From Didymodactylos carnosus (Eukaryota > Rotifera > Eurotatoria > Philodinida > Philodinidae): a DNA stretch of 64,000 nt. Each line of letters opens with the position of its first letter. Within the stretch, counting starts at the first letter, position 1. Made by a program: the position numbers and the translations under genes. The notes below the pieces were generated by a model. It was not told the origin of the DNA. It searched no databases and was given only the letters and a program-made list of their open reading frames with translations. Below, piece by piece: positions 29,783-42,416 of this stretch. The stretch spans positions 34,988 through 98,987 of the forward strand of contig CAJNOQ010000027.1 of NCBI GenBank assembly GCA_905250885.1, written 5' to 3'.

Positions 29783-32596
29783 GGAAAGAAAGCCGATTTT
29801 TCATTGTTCTAATTTATTTTCTTCATCATTTTATGGCAATCAGTGTTTCAAAACAGTTGGACGTGGCCATTTTTCAGTGTACAAACAATTTCGCGCGCGA
29901 GCGTGTCTATGTAAGCGCAGCATTAATTCAGGAAACGTTTTTTTTTTTAATGTTAAAAATAATTATTTCTTTGTTTTTTGTCTATCAATTAAACATGCAC
30001 ACATGTTTACGCTCAATAATACTTATTTTTTGCTCCTTTCTCAAAGAATGGATTTATATAGCCTTACTTTGTTAATGTTTTTTTTTCTTGCTAGTTGAAA
30101 TTATCATTCATGTTCACTAGCTTTTTTATACATTGTAAACTACTTATTTTGTTTATTCTTCTTGCTAAGCATTTAGTCTGATCGTTAAAATAGTTTGTTC
30201 TTTTTTTCAGAAAAATTATATATAGGCACACGTACACAGAATTTATTATGCTAAGTATGATACGGAAATATTAAAAATTTATTCAGGAAAAAAGTTGAGA
30301 GAAATACTCATTATGCAAAGGAAGACTGACTTTCAAAAAGAACAGGGGATAAACCTTTTTAGCTCAAAACATTATTCTCATCGTTAAGAAGGAAAGTCGG
30401 TGAAACTTTTATTCAAGAGAGACTCGTTTATAATTAAAAAAAATGCTCATAGAGTTCTGTAAAATTTTTTAGAAAATTTTTATTTCTTTAAAATTATCTT
30501 TTTAATTTTTTTCTAGTTTTTTTTACTGAATCTTCTGGTCTTTTTTTGCATCCATGAGAAATCAATGCATACTTTACTTATCGATTGAATTTCTTTTCTA
30601 AAAGTAAAGAAAAAAAAAATTAATGCCAATTTGTTGTATTGTTTTTGTGTTTTTTATCTAATCGTCTAAAGGGCTTGAAATAATTAGTCCTCGAGTTAAA
30701 TAATAAAATCTCAATAAATCAACACGTGTATGTCCGTTTGTTTTACTATGTTTTGATGTGATTTCTTATTTTTATTCTTTGTATTGTTATTTTTCGACTT
30801 TCATTTTATTGCTACTTGACTATTAGCTCTATATTATATTCATTTTTAACATTACAATCTTATAGACAAATAGACAAATAAATATGAAAAGAGACAATGA
30901 AAAAAAGTTCCTTTTTTGATGTGGACTTGTGATGATTAAGATAGGAAAGGTGACAGCTCTGTTGTTATATAATTTTGACACAAATCGGCTTTTTTTTCAA
31001 GAAAACAATAAAAGAAAAAACATTTGACATATGAAACGAAACAAATAGCATGTACGAAAAGAGATATTACCTTATTTGCTAGATTCTTACTGCAAGTGTA
31101 ATAAATCGAATAAAATTATGATTCATTTTTCGAACTTAAACAACATAGAGATGGTTTTTTTTATCAAAAAGAAAATGCTGGTTATTAGCTAAGCTGTTGA
31201 TTTTTTGCCCAGGCTAATGTATTGTATTAGTTTCTACGAGTAGCAAGATTACTCTTCTCTTTAAGAAGAAGAATTTCATATAAGAATATAAACTTATATA
31301 TCAAATGTTTACAAGAGGGTAAGCGATTGTTATTAAGATCTTTGACATCTTGCACACCACTCATTCTTCCAATTTTGCCATTCCAATGATTTAAATTCAT
31401 TGAATTTATTATTTATTATTTTGTAAAGCAGTCAGAAAAACAGCCATGAATGTGAAATAATCATTTCTTTTAAAAACGTTTTGAATTTGAGGGAAAGATT
31501 AAACGATGATTTTTGTATTTTTAAGTTAGAATTTTTATCCACTATTTTTGTTTTCTAATTGTTATAATATTTTAACAGTAGACAAAGGAGAGTTGAAAAC
31601 ATATTGCTCAAAAGACTGAATTTAGAAAAGACTCATTAAGTCCGAACTACCAAAACATCTCGTATTATTACGATGAATCAACGACATTCTTTCCTATACT
31701 GCATGAGACTTTCAAAAACACGTTGAAATTTCTTACATATGATCACAGTTTGTAGAGTAAAACACCGTTGTTTTCAAAGGCAGAGATTCGATAAAGTCAT
31801 CTTTCGTTTTATTATGAGACCCCTAGGAAAATCGAGAACTAAAAATTTACTAAAATCAAATTCTGAGTGCTGATTTCTCCATTCTATACAATAGATCATC
31901 AATAACTGTATCAAAAACAAACATTACAAATGGAAAACAAAAATACTTTGCCTTTTTCTTGTAACAGTACCAAAGACGGCTTTTAGGTCATTAATCAAAA
32001 CTGTAGAAAAAATTGTCATTCTGTTTTTTGACGCCATATGATATTTGCTGATGATCATATACTATTTATTATTACATATTCAGAAGAACATAAAAAATCT
32101 GCGTCATTTTATCCATCTTAAACATTGGTCCAAAACAGAAAGTTAAAGAAAGTTTGACTATAATATTTTTAACCACGGCAGTTTTTTCATAAAAAACTGT
32201 AAAGTAAAAAATAACATAACCAAAACTCTACTTTTTCGATGTTGTAAACAAATTAATTATCTGATTATTGCGCAATTAAACCATATTAGTCATCGCTGGT
32301 AAAAAGAAATGCGTCAATGTTTGGATTTGACATATTCTATGCAGTTTTTGGTGTGAAGTCATTGCAAGAAATTAGAAAAATGAGAAACTAGCATATTTCG
32401 TGATTCAAAATTTTGACTCAGCATTAAGAGCATTCTTCTTATGTTTTGTAACCAAAATATGTAAACGTTGTACAAAAAAGGTTTCATTACAGTATAAATA
32501 GGATTGTTGAGTCATTCTTCAACTGTATATGATATATATATATGTTTTTTGACTGTTGAGTATAAAACTATTGTAGATTTTATTTAAGCAACATCA
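29783..32596. other. SMAD4 3' region and intergenic sequence
   Basis: Very AT-rich, with many T and A runs. AATAAA-like signals occur (for example around 30700), so part of this is probably SMAD4 3' UTR. No ORF with recognisable domains, no foldback and no RNA gene was seen. Confidence 0.5.
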
Positions 32597-33928
32597 ATGG
32601 CACACGGTATATCCGATGACGATTTAACAAAAAAAGAAATATACGATGCACCAGATGTATTAGATAAAAAATTGGATCAGTTAGTCGAATGGATTAAAGC
32701 TAGTAAACATTTTATTATATTCACTGGTGCAGGAATTTCAACGAGTACGGGAATTCCAGATTTTCGATCAGGAATGGACACTCGCTTATCAACAGGTCCT
32801 GGCGTTTGGGAATTGTGAGTGTTCATCAACAAATTGAAATATTAATTAGTTCTGTTAATCTTCTGATTGTTAACGATAAATAGTGTTTCTTGTGTGTTTT
32901 TAGACGTGATAAAGGTGAAGCACGTTCAAAGAAGGCTACTGTGACTTCAAGTACAAAAGCTATTCCATCTGTCGCTCATATGGCCATTGTTGAATTAGCT
33001 CGTCAAGGTATTATTAAATTTGTTATTTCTCAAAATACAGACGGATTACATCTTCGTTCGGGAATCAAATCAAGTATGTTAGCAGAATTACATGGAAATT
33101 CAAATTTGGAATATTGTCAAAAATGTGGAATTAAATATTTAAGAGATTATCGTACAAGAACAGCGGGTAAAGTACATGATCATAATACCGGACGCATATG
33201 TACGAATTCAAAGTGTAATGGATCACTATTAGACAGTATTATTAATTTTGGAGAGTCGTTACCGAATCAAGAATTAACTGCAGGTTTTGAACATGCAAAC
33301 AAAGCTGATCTATGTCTTGTACTGGGATCATCATTGAGAGTTACACCAGGTATTTAACAGCAATTATAAACTTTTAATAATTAGTATATTTGATTATTTT
33401 CGTTATTTAGCTGCTAATATTCCTGAAGAAGTAGCAATCAAAGGTCAAAAATTAGTAATCGGAAATTTACAATTGACTCCAATGGCATCTATAGCAAAAT
33501 TAAATATTCATGCAATGTGTGATGAAATTATGAACGGTATTATGAATAAATTAAATATTCCAATTCCAAATTGGGAACTCCATCGTCGAATACGTATTGT
33601 TATTCAGTCGAATCAAATAACAATGACCGGTTTAGATTTAGATCAAGAACATATTCCCTATAGTCTGTTTACACAAGTAAATGTTTCTCTACGATCTGGT
33701 ACAAGTGAAGTATATAAGTCAAAGCCTCTAAAAGAACCCATTTCACATAAAATAGATTTAACATCGATTAAAAAACCATCTTCGATACAGTATGATTTAT
33801 ATGCGGAAATTCATTTTCAAGGACACTATAATGAACCGATTTATACATTAAAATTACCATTTGTTGATCAACAACAGGACATACATCTATTTTATGATCC
33901 AAAAACGAGAATTTGGAGACAAGAATAA
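32597..33928 (+). CDS. SIRT6/7-type NAD-dependent deacylase
   Basis: Sirtuin that would remove acyl groups from lysines (or ADP-ribosylate) using NAD+, probably nuclear by family. Three exons: 32597-32814, 32904-33349, 33411-33928; 1182 nt, 393 residues. Visible motifs: GAGIS (44-48) and PDFR (54-57) of the NAD pocket, QNTDG (116-120), catalytic His136 in ELHGN, and zinc Cys144, Cys147, Cys172 and Cys177. HNTGRIC and IINFGESLP resemble SIRT7, whereas the short N terminus resembles SIRT6, so I call it SIRT6/7 class without choosing. It has a loop [14 protein letters not shown] instead of the usual GPxGVW. Residues from about 270 to the end form a hydrophobic/beta-rich extension (for example [20 protein letters not shown]) that I do not recognise from SIRT6 tails. 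Confidence 0.92.
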
Positions 33929-36417
33929 ACAACTGTCTAGACATGTGTATATAAGAAAAACTTTTTTATTTTTTTAACGAAGTCTATTGTCTATTTCGTT
34001 TTTTATTTTATTTTTATTTATTTGTTGTTGTTTTTTGTATGTGAAAATAAATAATCAAACTAGAAAACAACTGGTTTTCATATGTGAAATTTTATATTAT
34101 TGATAAATATTTTTTTATCAACAATGAAAGAAATGTTATGTCATAAGTATTTCCTTCGAGACTATTAATTATTTTCTCTCATATTTTTGTATCAAAAATC
34201 AAATCCATGTTTTCATCTCTTTTTCATTTCTCATCTGACTTCCAGACAAGTTGGCTGATATTGTTCTTCTTCATTTCTTTTTTTTCCACAGAAGTGAATA
34301 TGCACAGTACAAAGGGCAATCATTTTTAATATGTTTATGAATGAAAATTATAAACTCAAATGTCATGTCTAATAAATTTTTATCAATGAAAACTCCATCT
34401 TCTTCATCATTCACAGTTTTTATATGATATAATTGGTATATTGATATTCTTTAACAAGCTTAACATATTGAGAAATATCGATCATATGGATGATTTACCA
34501 TGTCATTTATTCATGATCATTAATCCCAATAACGTTGTATTACAATTGGCTAAACGTCTATTATATTAAATACTAACGAATGAACCATTAAAATACAATT
34601 ATTATTTTTATTTATTTTCATAGGATAAAAATTTTAGCCATTTGAAATGATAAGAGGTAATGTTAATAAAAATCTTTTAAAATGGAAAAAAAGACATTCT
34701 CGTTTTTATTCTTTTAGAATCGTTAGTCATATTAACAGAATTACGTTAAGTTAAAAAATTATTTCTAATATCCAATTAACTATTAATCATGAACTCCTAT
34801 ATAATATAATAATTGAGAAAACAGAATTATTTTAATCTTTTCTATTAACCATATATAAACCATAATAGCATCATCAACAAGTACTGGTAAACAAATATGG
34901 TATGAATTCAACAACAAATTTCCTTTTTATTTACATTAAGGCCATTGATGAAGTGTTAAGATGTATTATTTTTATTTTAAAACCTATTGAATTTTTGATG
35001 ACATTCATTATTAAGAAAAAACTCTCAATCTACAAATGTCAATACTTTTCTCAATAAAATATTTGCACAATTATTTTAAATGTGCATCTTTAATCACAGT
35101 AGAAACCCTTTTCATCAAACTAATTCATATGTGTTAAAGCATATTTTTAAAATCATATTTGAAACAATCAATTTGCAATTTTATTAATCAACAAGTAAAT
35201 TTTGTTTTCACCTTTTAATTTTCTTTCTAAAATGGCATTTTTAATTTCAGACAAATTATACTGTAAATTTGAATTTGGAATTGAAACTATTTGGCTTTAA
35301 ATGATCCTATAGAACTAGACAACAGGAATTTAATATGGATGTAAGACGAATTTTCATTTCTTTTTTAACCATATTACTGTCAATTGTATAGTTGTTATTA
35401 GAAGATGGATTCGTCTTTTTCCTAAAACTTTTTCGTATAAGTTAAATAATGAGTTGAATAAAATCCAAAATCCTGGTGTTTCGAATCAAACATGATTTAT
35501 TACAATATCATTTAACAATTATTTTTATTGAAAACGTTTGAACTAAATATGAATTAATTTTAAGTTATTCTGAAAAGATTATTTTCTATCATTAAACATA
35601 TACATTGATCCATTCTTTCGATGATTTAAATGAACCACGCAATTTCGATGATTCTCGTCAACAAGATCAAATATGGAGAAAGATAATAAAATATTATAAC
35701 CAAAAATATTTATCTTAGTACCAGATACTATTCAATGCTAGCAACGATCTACAACATGTATTTCATGAGAAAAACAATTTCTTTTTTATCTGTAGTATTT
35801 TTGAAGTATTTGTTAGCATTTAAAATTAGCTTTGATGTTTTTTTTGTTACTCTAACTATGAGAATGAGGAAAAATAATTTTTTATAGTTACGATTGATTT
35901 TTTTTTATAATGCAATCTTATTATTTTGTCAGATAGATAGTTATGTTATCCATTAGCTCGCTATCATATTTTCTATTGTTTTTTATATTTTTTTGATTTA
36001 TATTTCTTTCGACTTAAGACAAAGACTAATGGACTAATAAAATTCGAACGTTTTCGTCACTTTTTTTGGAAAACTAGCTTGTCTCTTGTTTCGAAACATT
36101 ACTTAAAATACAGACGTTCTGTGAAATTTATTACTGAAGGCAATACTCAATAGTCTTGTTAACACATAACTCTAACGTTTAAAATATCACCTCTTTCCAG
36201 ATGGATAATAGTTTTAAATGGATGACACATCGACGATTATTCTACGCTACACTAAACATTTTAATGTCATCTGGAGCCACGTAAAATCTGCGAAAAGTTA
36301 AACATAAATGAGTTTTTTTATCTAGTTGATATTATTTAACACCAGAAATGCATCAGACACCAGTGCGAGTCAGTATGTCAAATCACGATTTTCCATATTT
36401 GTATTTCAGATTAGAAT
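33929..36417. other. Intergenic AT-rich stretch
   Basis: Holds the sirtuin 3' UTR at its start, then about 2.3 kb of very AT-rich sequence with no ORF of note, no clear inverted repeat and no RNA gene. Confidence 0.5.
34046..34051 (+). terminator. Candidate polyadenylation signal of the sirtuin gene
   Basis: AATAAA about 120 bp after the sirtuin stop codon, in a T-rich 3' region. Position and sequence fit a cleavage/polyadenylation signal; AATAAA is common in such AT-rich DNA, so this is only a candidate. Confidence 0.35.
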
Positions 36418-36425
36418 AATGTAAG

Positions 36426-36742
36426 CAGAGCTAGGTGAGTTCGAAGAGGAGCAGTACCGAGTCCTGAGTCCATTTTGAGTCCGATAATTTTTTCAAACCT
36501 TTTTGGCTGTCGTTATTTATATTTCTTTTCTCCTATATCGTACAACACATCAATCTTATTATAATAAAAAGTTACATATGTAAACTTCTATTGTATATCC
36601 CATACTGGTATTGAAAAATTGAACATTTGTCTGTTGAATTATGTGCGAACTTGAATCGATCGGACTCATACACAGAAATTCAAGTGCGAGTCCGAATCGT
36701 TCGAAAAAATCTCCAGTCCGAATCCGGACTCACCCAGCCCTA
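36426..36742. mobile_element. hAT-type MITE with 8-bp target duplication
   Basis: A 317-bp element. The left end is CAGAGCTAGGTGAGTTCGAA; the right end, read inward, is TAGGGCTGGGTGAGTCCGGA. It is flanked by AATGTAAG (36418-36425) and GATGTAAG (36743-36750), an 8-bp duplication with one mismatch. Terminus style and duplication length fit hAT. No transposase. It sits at the left edge of the foldback at 36743-36988, so it inserted into that repeat. Confidence 0.75.
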
Positions 36743-36988
36743 GATGTAAGATGTCGAAAATTCAAAATTATAACAAATTCTTTTTTTCATTTATTTGCAC
36801 ATGTTTGGATAGAGCACATCGAACTGAGTAAGAACGTGATTTTTAATTTTTTAGAAAGTAGACTTGAAGTCATGACTTCAAATCTACTTTCTAATCACGT
36901 TACTCAGTTCGATGTGCTCTATCCCAACATGTGCAAATAAATGAAAAAAAGAATTTGTGATAATTTTGAATTTTCGACACCTTACATC
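36743..36988. repeat. Foldback element hit by a hAT MITE
   Basis: Reverse-complement arms of about 115 bp: ATGTCGAAAATTCAAAATTA on the left and the matching block ending near 36988, including TGGGATAGAGCACATCGAAC. The centre at about 36855-36893 is itself a tight hairpin. The left end coincides with the target duplication of the adjacent MITE. Confidence 0.8.
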
Positions 36989-37502
36989 CACGCGTTTCTT
37001 CACACCATTCTTCCAAGAGTTGATAATGAAATAAGAGAAGGTAAGTATTATTGTTGCTTTTGTATTAGAAAGATAGTCATCTTTTTATAATTTTGTTAAA
37101 GAAAAACATAATTCTTCTTCACTTTCGTGCATTATTAGAGGGTCATACAGTTCTGTCCTTGTATTGTTCTGTCGCTTGTATGCATCTGCGTATTATCATA
37201 CACACACGTGTACACAAAAACAAGAGAAAAACTATAGACTAGTTATCAAAGAGTAGGAAAAAGTGTAATGACTCGTATCTTATAATTATCTAGAATATAG
37301 CGACAAAAATTTTTATGTATTCGTCATAAAGAGGAACACAGTGCCCTAGAGAGATGTACATAAAGATCGCGCGCATGCGAGATTTTTCTTTTATTTGTCT
37401 TATTGCTCATTTCTTCTTTTTCTTCTGTTCTGTTCTAGTTTTTTTACATTATTATCGATTGAAAAAAGAGAAAAGAGAAAACAATAGATATATTTTTTAC
37501 AG
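36989..37502. other. Upstream region of the calcium-sensor gene
   Basis: AT-rich sequence with a short CACACA run near 37200. It presumably holds the promoter and 5' UTR of the EF-hand gene at 37503. The bases just before the ATG (ttttttacag) resemble a splice acceptor, so a non-coding 5' exon is likely. No other feature seen. Confidence 0.45.
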
Positions 37503-40500
37503 ATGGGTGCAAAGTCGGTTAAACCCGTCGAATTGAGCAAAGAAGATATTGAGTTTATTTCGAGAAAATCAAAACTTGATCCTGAATCGGTTGAAGAATG
37601 GTATGAAAAATTAAAGGTTAGTTAACTTAAAGGAAAATATTAGACAAATTGTCTGTTACTACTAATTTGTATGTTTGTGTTATAGGCTGCCTGTCCAAAG
37701 GGTACAATAGAAAAAACTGATACAAAACGTTTTTTAAAAGCAATTGTTCATGAAAAAGATAAAGAAGAAACGATTGATAAATTAGCTGATGAAATTCATC
37801 GTTCATTTGATACAAATCATGATGGAAAAGTTGGTAAGAAAAACGCAGCGTAATTTATATATTTTTCTTTTATCTTGAAACAAACTCATGTATTAGCGTG
37901 TATTCTACTTTCTACAAAAATTTCGTAGCGTACAAAATGGATATCGGTTCTCACATTTGCTTCTCATAGAAATCGATATCCATATCGTATAGCTCTGTTT
38001 AATCATGCTTGAACGTTGTCTTTCTCGTGTCAAAATGGATTAACGACTAACAATAAAAAACTGGCTATACGAATATCGATTTCTATCAGAAACAAATGCG
38101 AAAACCAATATCCGTTTGTGCACTACGAAATTTTTTTAGAAAATAGAAAATCGTGGGTTTTCTCTCTTGACAAGCAAGATTTAACGTCTGAGAATGAAAT
38201 ATACAGTAGACTCATTGTACATGTTTTGTTAAACGATAAAAGTTCTAAAGATGTATATTACGTTTTCATTATTTTATTAGTGTTATTGTCATTCAGATTG
38301 GCGTGAATTTCTTATTGGTTTTGCATTAACATCAAGTGGAAGTTTAAAAGAACGGCTGAAATACGTCTTTCGAACATATGATCATGACAATGATGGAGTA
38401 ATTAATAAAAAAGAAATTGATAGAATGGTTAAGGTAAGTGATCGATATTGAATTGGATTCAGAGTAGTTTTGATTCTTAGATTGAATTTTATTTGTTCAA
38501 ATCTGTGTAGGAGTTTCGGACAAATTCTGTTTTGGGCACGGAAATTAGCCGAAATGGACACGGTTTGCCAGTTTCCGTGCCCAAAAAAATCTTTTGACTG
38601 TTTTGGGTACGGTTATTTATTTGGGAACGGTAATTAGCCGAAATGGACACGGTTTGCCAATTTCCGTGCCCAAAAAAACCGTTCGTCTTATTTGGGCACG
38701 GTTTTCCTTTCTGAAACTCGGGAATGCTGCACTCCATTCGCTTAATCATTCTATTCGTGCTCAAACTACATGTGCTCCTTCGCCTGTACGTGAAATTGTC
38801 TTGAAATCGGCTGCTGCTAAATTGAGCCAAACTCAGACCCAACTTACTGTTGTCAATGAGTACAATGGACAAGTCTCGTCGTCCAAGGTGACAAGTCTAC
38901 TGAAATATCAACGTTTAGTAACACGGGCTAATGTCTACTCTGTTCATGATTTTTGTCAGTGGTGTCAACTGCGTTCTACTACTCCCAGTTTACAGTCACC
39001 GCACGATGTTTATGTACCACAGTTCGAAATCAATTCCTCCGAGGATCTGTTTATGTTCTTCACTACTCGTCAGCTGATCTCTGTTGGTGCTCTGTCATAT
39101 CTATTTCAAGTTGACGCAACATTCAAATTGACCTGGCAAGAACTACCTTTGCTGGTGTTTGGCTGTAGTGATGCGGACCGCCATTTTCACCCCTATGGCA
39201 TCGCTCTGATTTCAACATACGAAGCTGCTAGTTCATATGCTCGATTGTTTCAAACATTAAAACAAACAGTGCTGAACACAACAGGTTCAGCATACGATGT
39301 TAAAAATGGTGCCAGTTGCACGGTGGCCAGCCGTCGAACGTGACATTGTTAGTATTCAGCTGTCATTTTCAGATGCTGTCTTTTGAAAAGCTATTTCACT
39401 ATTGTTAACAAAATGGAGACAGCAATCTGAAATAGTCGCGTTCGCAAATTATTTTGAGACACAGTGAGTGAAAGAACTGCCTTTCTGGTACGAAGGAGCT
39501 GCCCCGTTCATGCCATCGACAAACAACGGTCTTGAATCCCTAAACGGGAAGATAAAACAGAACTATACATTCAGAAACAAACTGATCCTGTCTGCGTTTC
39601 TGGCAACGATTGAACAAATGCTTGTCGAATGGTCACAAGCATCAGCCAAACGCGGTTTTCTAACCTTTCCCACTGTCAAGCATTCTCACGAGAAAGATGC
39701 TCATAAATGGATTCAAAATTTGGACAAAAGTCGGTTGTTGTACTGGTATGGCCATACACATGTGGTTCCCTCCTTATCTCTGGCGCATATTCCTCCTCAT
39801 CTCTGGCTACAACAACTGGAAACGTTGCCGTGGCAAAGTTTTGATGTTTTTTCCACTTGGATGTACGCTACCAGACTCGTCTCAATGCCCATGATATGTT
39901 CATGCAAACAAAACTTGAAACAGTACGTCTGCAAACATGCATTGGGACTCTTGATGCATTTTGGCTATTACACAGTGTCAGATCCCTCACGATTACAAGA
40001 TCTAAAGAAATTAGTAATACAGTTTCTGGTGTGACGTTGTGGCACTCAGCTTACGAGCGAATGGAGTGCAGCATTTCTGAGTTTCAGAAAGGAAAACCGT
40101 GCCCAAATAAAACGAACGGTTTTTTCGGGCACGGAAATTGGCAAACCGTGCCCAAAACGCCTAATTTCCGTGCCCAAAAAAAATCCTCGTCCAGGAGTTT
40201 CTATGCACGTAGAAGAATATTTTTTAACAAAAATTTTCATTGTGTAATTAATTGTTTGTCGGTTCTAAAAATTATAAGGTTTTAATCTTATTAGTTTAAT
40301 ACAAATTAGAGACTTTTAGAATTGGAAATTACAATGCGAACACAAACTAAAATGTTGAGTGGTTTAGATTGTCTGAGAATATGTTAAAATCTAATATGAA
40401 GAGTTAAAAATAATTATCTTCTTACTCACAATGAAATGATAGATGTAGCAGTGTTATTTTAAGAACGATGTATTTTTTTTCACTCTACCACACCGTCAAA

Positions 40501-40807
40501 ACCACGCAGATGACAGCAGATACCATAGTCTTTTGAAAACTCTGATTATATTTCCATATTTTCTTTTCATTCATGCTTGTTTAAACGTCTGTTGATTTCG
40601 ATCATCTCTTAGGTGGCAACATCGTTACATGGAAAACATGATGAAAACACAGAACGAATTGTTGAACAACTGCGAACAGCATTAGAAAAATTAAACGAAG
40701 AAAAAGATGCAGGTCACAAAGATCGTGTGACATCGGATGAATTTATTCAAATATTATTAGAAAATAAAGAAATATGTGATTTATTATCGCCATTTAATGT
40801 TACATAA
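37503..40807 (+). CDS. Neuronal calcium sensor-type EF-hand protein
   Basis: Calcium-binding switch protein of the NCS family (NCS-1, recoverin, hippocalcin type), expected to sit at membranes. Exons: 37503-37616, 37686-37833, 38297-38433, 40613-40807; 594 nt, 197 residues. The N terminus MGAKSVKPVELSKEDIE has Gly2 in a good context for N-myristoylation. Canonical EF loops are DTNHDGKVDWRE and DHDNDGVINKKE; a third (DAGHKDRVTSDE) is degenerate, and the first is non-functional with the family's CPKGTIE region. FALTSSGSLKERLKYVF matches the NCS core. The third intron is 2179 bp because a MULE transposon (38518-40192) is inserted in it; without the element it would be about 500 bp. Exon phases remain consistent across the insertion, so splicing may still give a normal protein. 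Confidence 0.92.
38518..40192 (+). mobile_element. Decayed MULE (Mutator-like) DNA transposon in an intron
   Basis: A 1675-bp element flanked by the perfect 9-bp duplication AGGAGTTTC (38509-38517 and 40193-40201), the right length for MULEs. Terminal inverted repeats begin GGAC and contain repeated TTTGGGCACGG / CCGTGCCCAAA blocks; the right arm covers about 40060-40192 and the left about 38518-38740. The left arm has an internal duplication of the TTAGCCGAAATGGACACGG segment (38535-38670), making it longer. The interior is a broken transposase in the same orientation as the host gene. Confidence 0.88.
38720..40034 (+). pseudogene. MULE transposase with SWIM zinc finger, broken
   Basis: Two readable parts in different frames. 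The first (to 39343) contains VDATFKLTWQELPLLVFG and DRHFHPYGIALIS, the MULE catalytic-core signature. The second (about 39340-40034) contains WYEGAAPFMPSTNNGLES and a SWIM zinc finger, CSCKQNLKQYVCKH. Between them there is a frameshift near 39310 and two in-frame TGA codons (near 39383 and 39467), and about 35-40 residues expected between the second catalytic segment and the helical region appear to be missing. The N-terminal DNA-binding part is also absent, because coding similarity starts directly inside the left terminal repeat. Non-functional. Confidence 0.85.
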
Positions 40808-42416
40808 AATGTCATGGGTACTTAATCCTTGGACATCCACAGCATGTACTAGTCTCTTTCTTTCCTCTCTCACACTCCTGTTTTTAATTATTGGTTTTGT
40901 ATAATATCACACACAAACAAAATATACACATATACTGTATGTCAGATGTATTCTTTAAAAGGCACACACACACCTTCTTCCAGTTGAGAATACACACAGT
41001 TTGTGAAAAAATCTTTTTTATCATGGTCTTTGTTGTCTGTAGGTTTACTTTTTAAAACTTTGTTGATCTTTCTAATTGTTCTTTTTGTGTTTCGTTGCTT
41101 TTTGTTGTTTTTCTTTACATTTTTTAATTGTTCTTGTCGCTAATATAAAACATATATCGTCTTGTGTAAAGATTATCATTTTTATCGCACCAGAAACACA
41201 ATAATAAAGTCAAAATAGGAAGAAGAATACCTTGTCTTGCGATCACTGTTACCGGTATAGGGTGCTGCCGAATGGCAGTTTCAGTAGCTCGATATCTTCG
41301 CTGCAGCTGATAACGTTCTGATATGGTCATCCGTCTCATTACTAGTCAGCTCTGGACAGAAGACTAGCCTGACGCAGAGTTGTTCTTTCGGCCAATTACT
41401 TGAGTTCCCCATAGACACTCACTAACCACGTACTAGCTTCCGGAGCCTAGTTGCTGTTCAAGCCAAAGTAGAGATTACTGGTCAACCATGAATTTTTGTT
41501 TTCTGTTCGACTACTTAATTATGACTAAGGTGAAGTATATCCTAGCTAGTTGTAGTTGAGAGAGACTAGGATAGAACAGAAGGAAAGCAAAGCACAAAAC
41601 AACACTACATAGCTGTTGGAATCGAAGACTGAAACTATGAATTTTCAAGCATCAGTTTACTTCTGGACTAAATTATCCGAAAGTAAAATTGAGGTGTTCG
41701 ATTCCTCATCTTGTCCACTGCTATAGTGTGTTCTACCGTTATTGCTTAATTCATACAACTTATAACCTTGGGCATCAGACGCGGTCGTCCATCGTTGCAC
41801 TAACCAAAGCCTGTATACTCTGTGATGAGTCATAAGACAGAGTAGATGTTATGGGGTAGAGATACGTGTGATAGGGAGAGATACATGGTACATCGAGAGG
41901 ATGGAATGAGTATAAATCAGCACGAGTTTTCAGAGAGCAGTGAAAGATGTTCTTATGTATGCTTTGACTCTTTTGTACGAACCTAAGAGAGACGTTCGCT
42001 GGCAACACAGCAAAAGCGCCAAACAATAAAAGTGGAAAAATTATTGCTTCTGAACTAAAGGTCAACAGTTATAATCTACAAAGGAAAGTTTTGTAACTTA
42101 TAAATAGTAATTACTCTTATTAATAAGAACATGTGCGTTTATTATTTGCCTCACACAGTCATACATACAAAGAAAAATACGCATAATATACAAGATAGAG
42201 ACAATTATCTCGCTTAATGAGTGTTTAATTCTGGTTAATTGTTAAGATGTTAAGAAAAATTAGCCAACAATATGTATACAGAATAGTGTGTCGTTGATTT
42301 GGTTTCATCAATCAAATGGCCGTGGTCTTTGTTTTCCATTTTATACTTGATCAAATATATTTTAATTTAGGAGTTTACGGCACACTCAATCATGAGAGTT
42401 GAGCAAGATTTTTGTT
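40808..42416. other. Intergenic region with two short uncorroborated ORFs
   Basis: It starts with the calcium-sensor 3' UTR (CA runs near 40960). On the minus strand, 41124-41339 encodes a 71-residue ORF with SERYQLQRRYRATETAIRQH followed by a hydrophobic segment, loosely reminiscent of the cytoplasmic end of some nematode-type chemoreceptors, and 41775-42065 has a hydrophobic start; neither is joined to a recognisable gene. The sequence at 41340-41760 is less AT-rich than its surroundings. No confident gene. Confidence 0.35.

Noticed and set aside
41680-41715. tRNA T-arm-like GTTCGATTCC
   Set aside because: The flanking stem does not give a proper 5-bp T-stem with a 7-nt loop, and no acceptor, D or anticodon arms could be folded around it.
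41124-42065. Possible chemoreceptor-like gene on the minus strand
   Set aside because: SERYQLQ plus a hydrophobic segment is suggestive, but two short ORFs without further membrane segments or joined exons do not support a receptor call.
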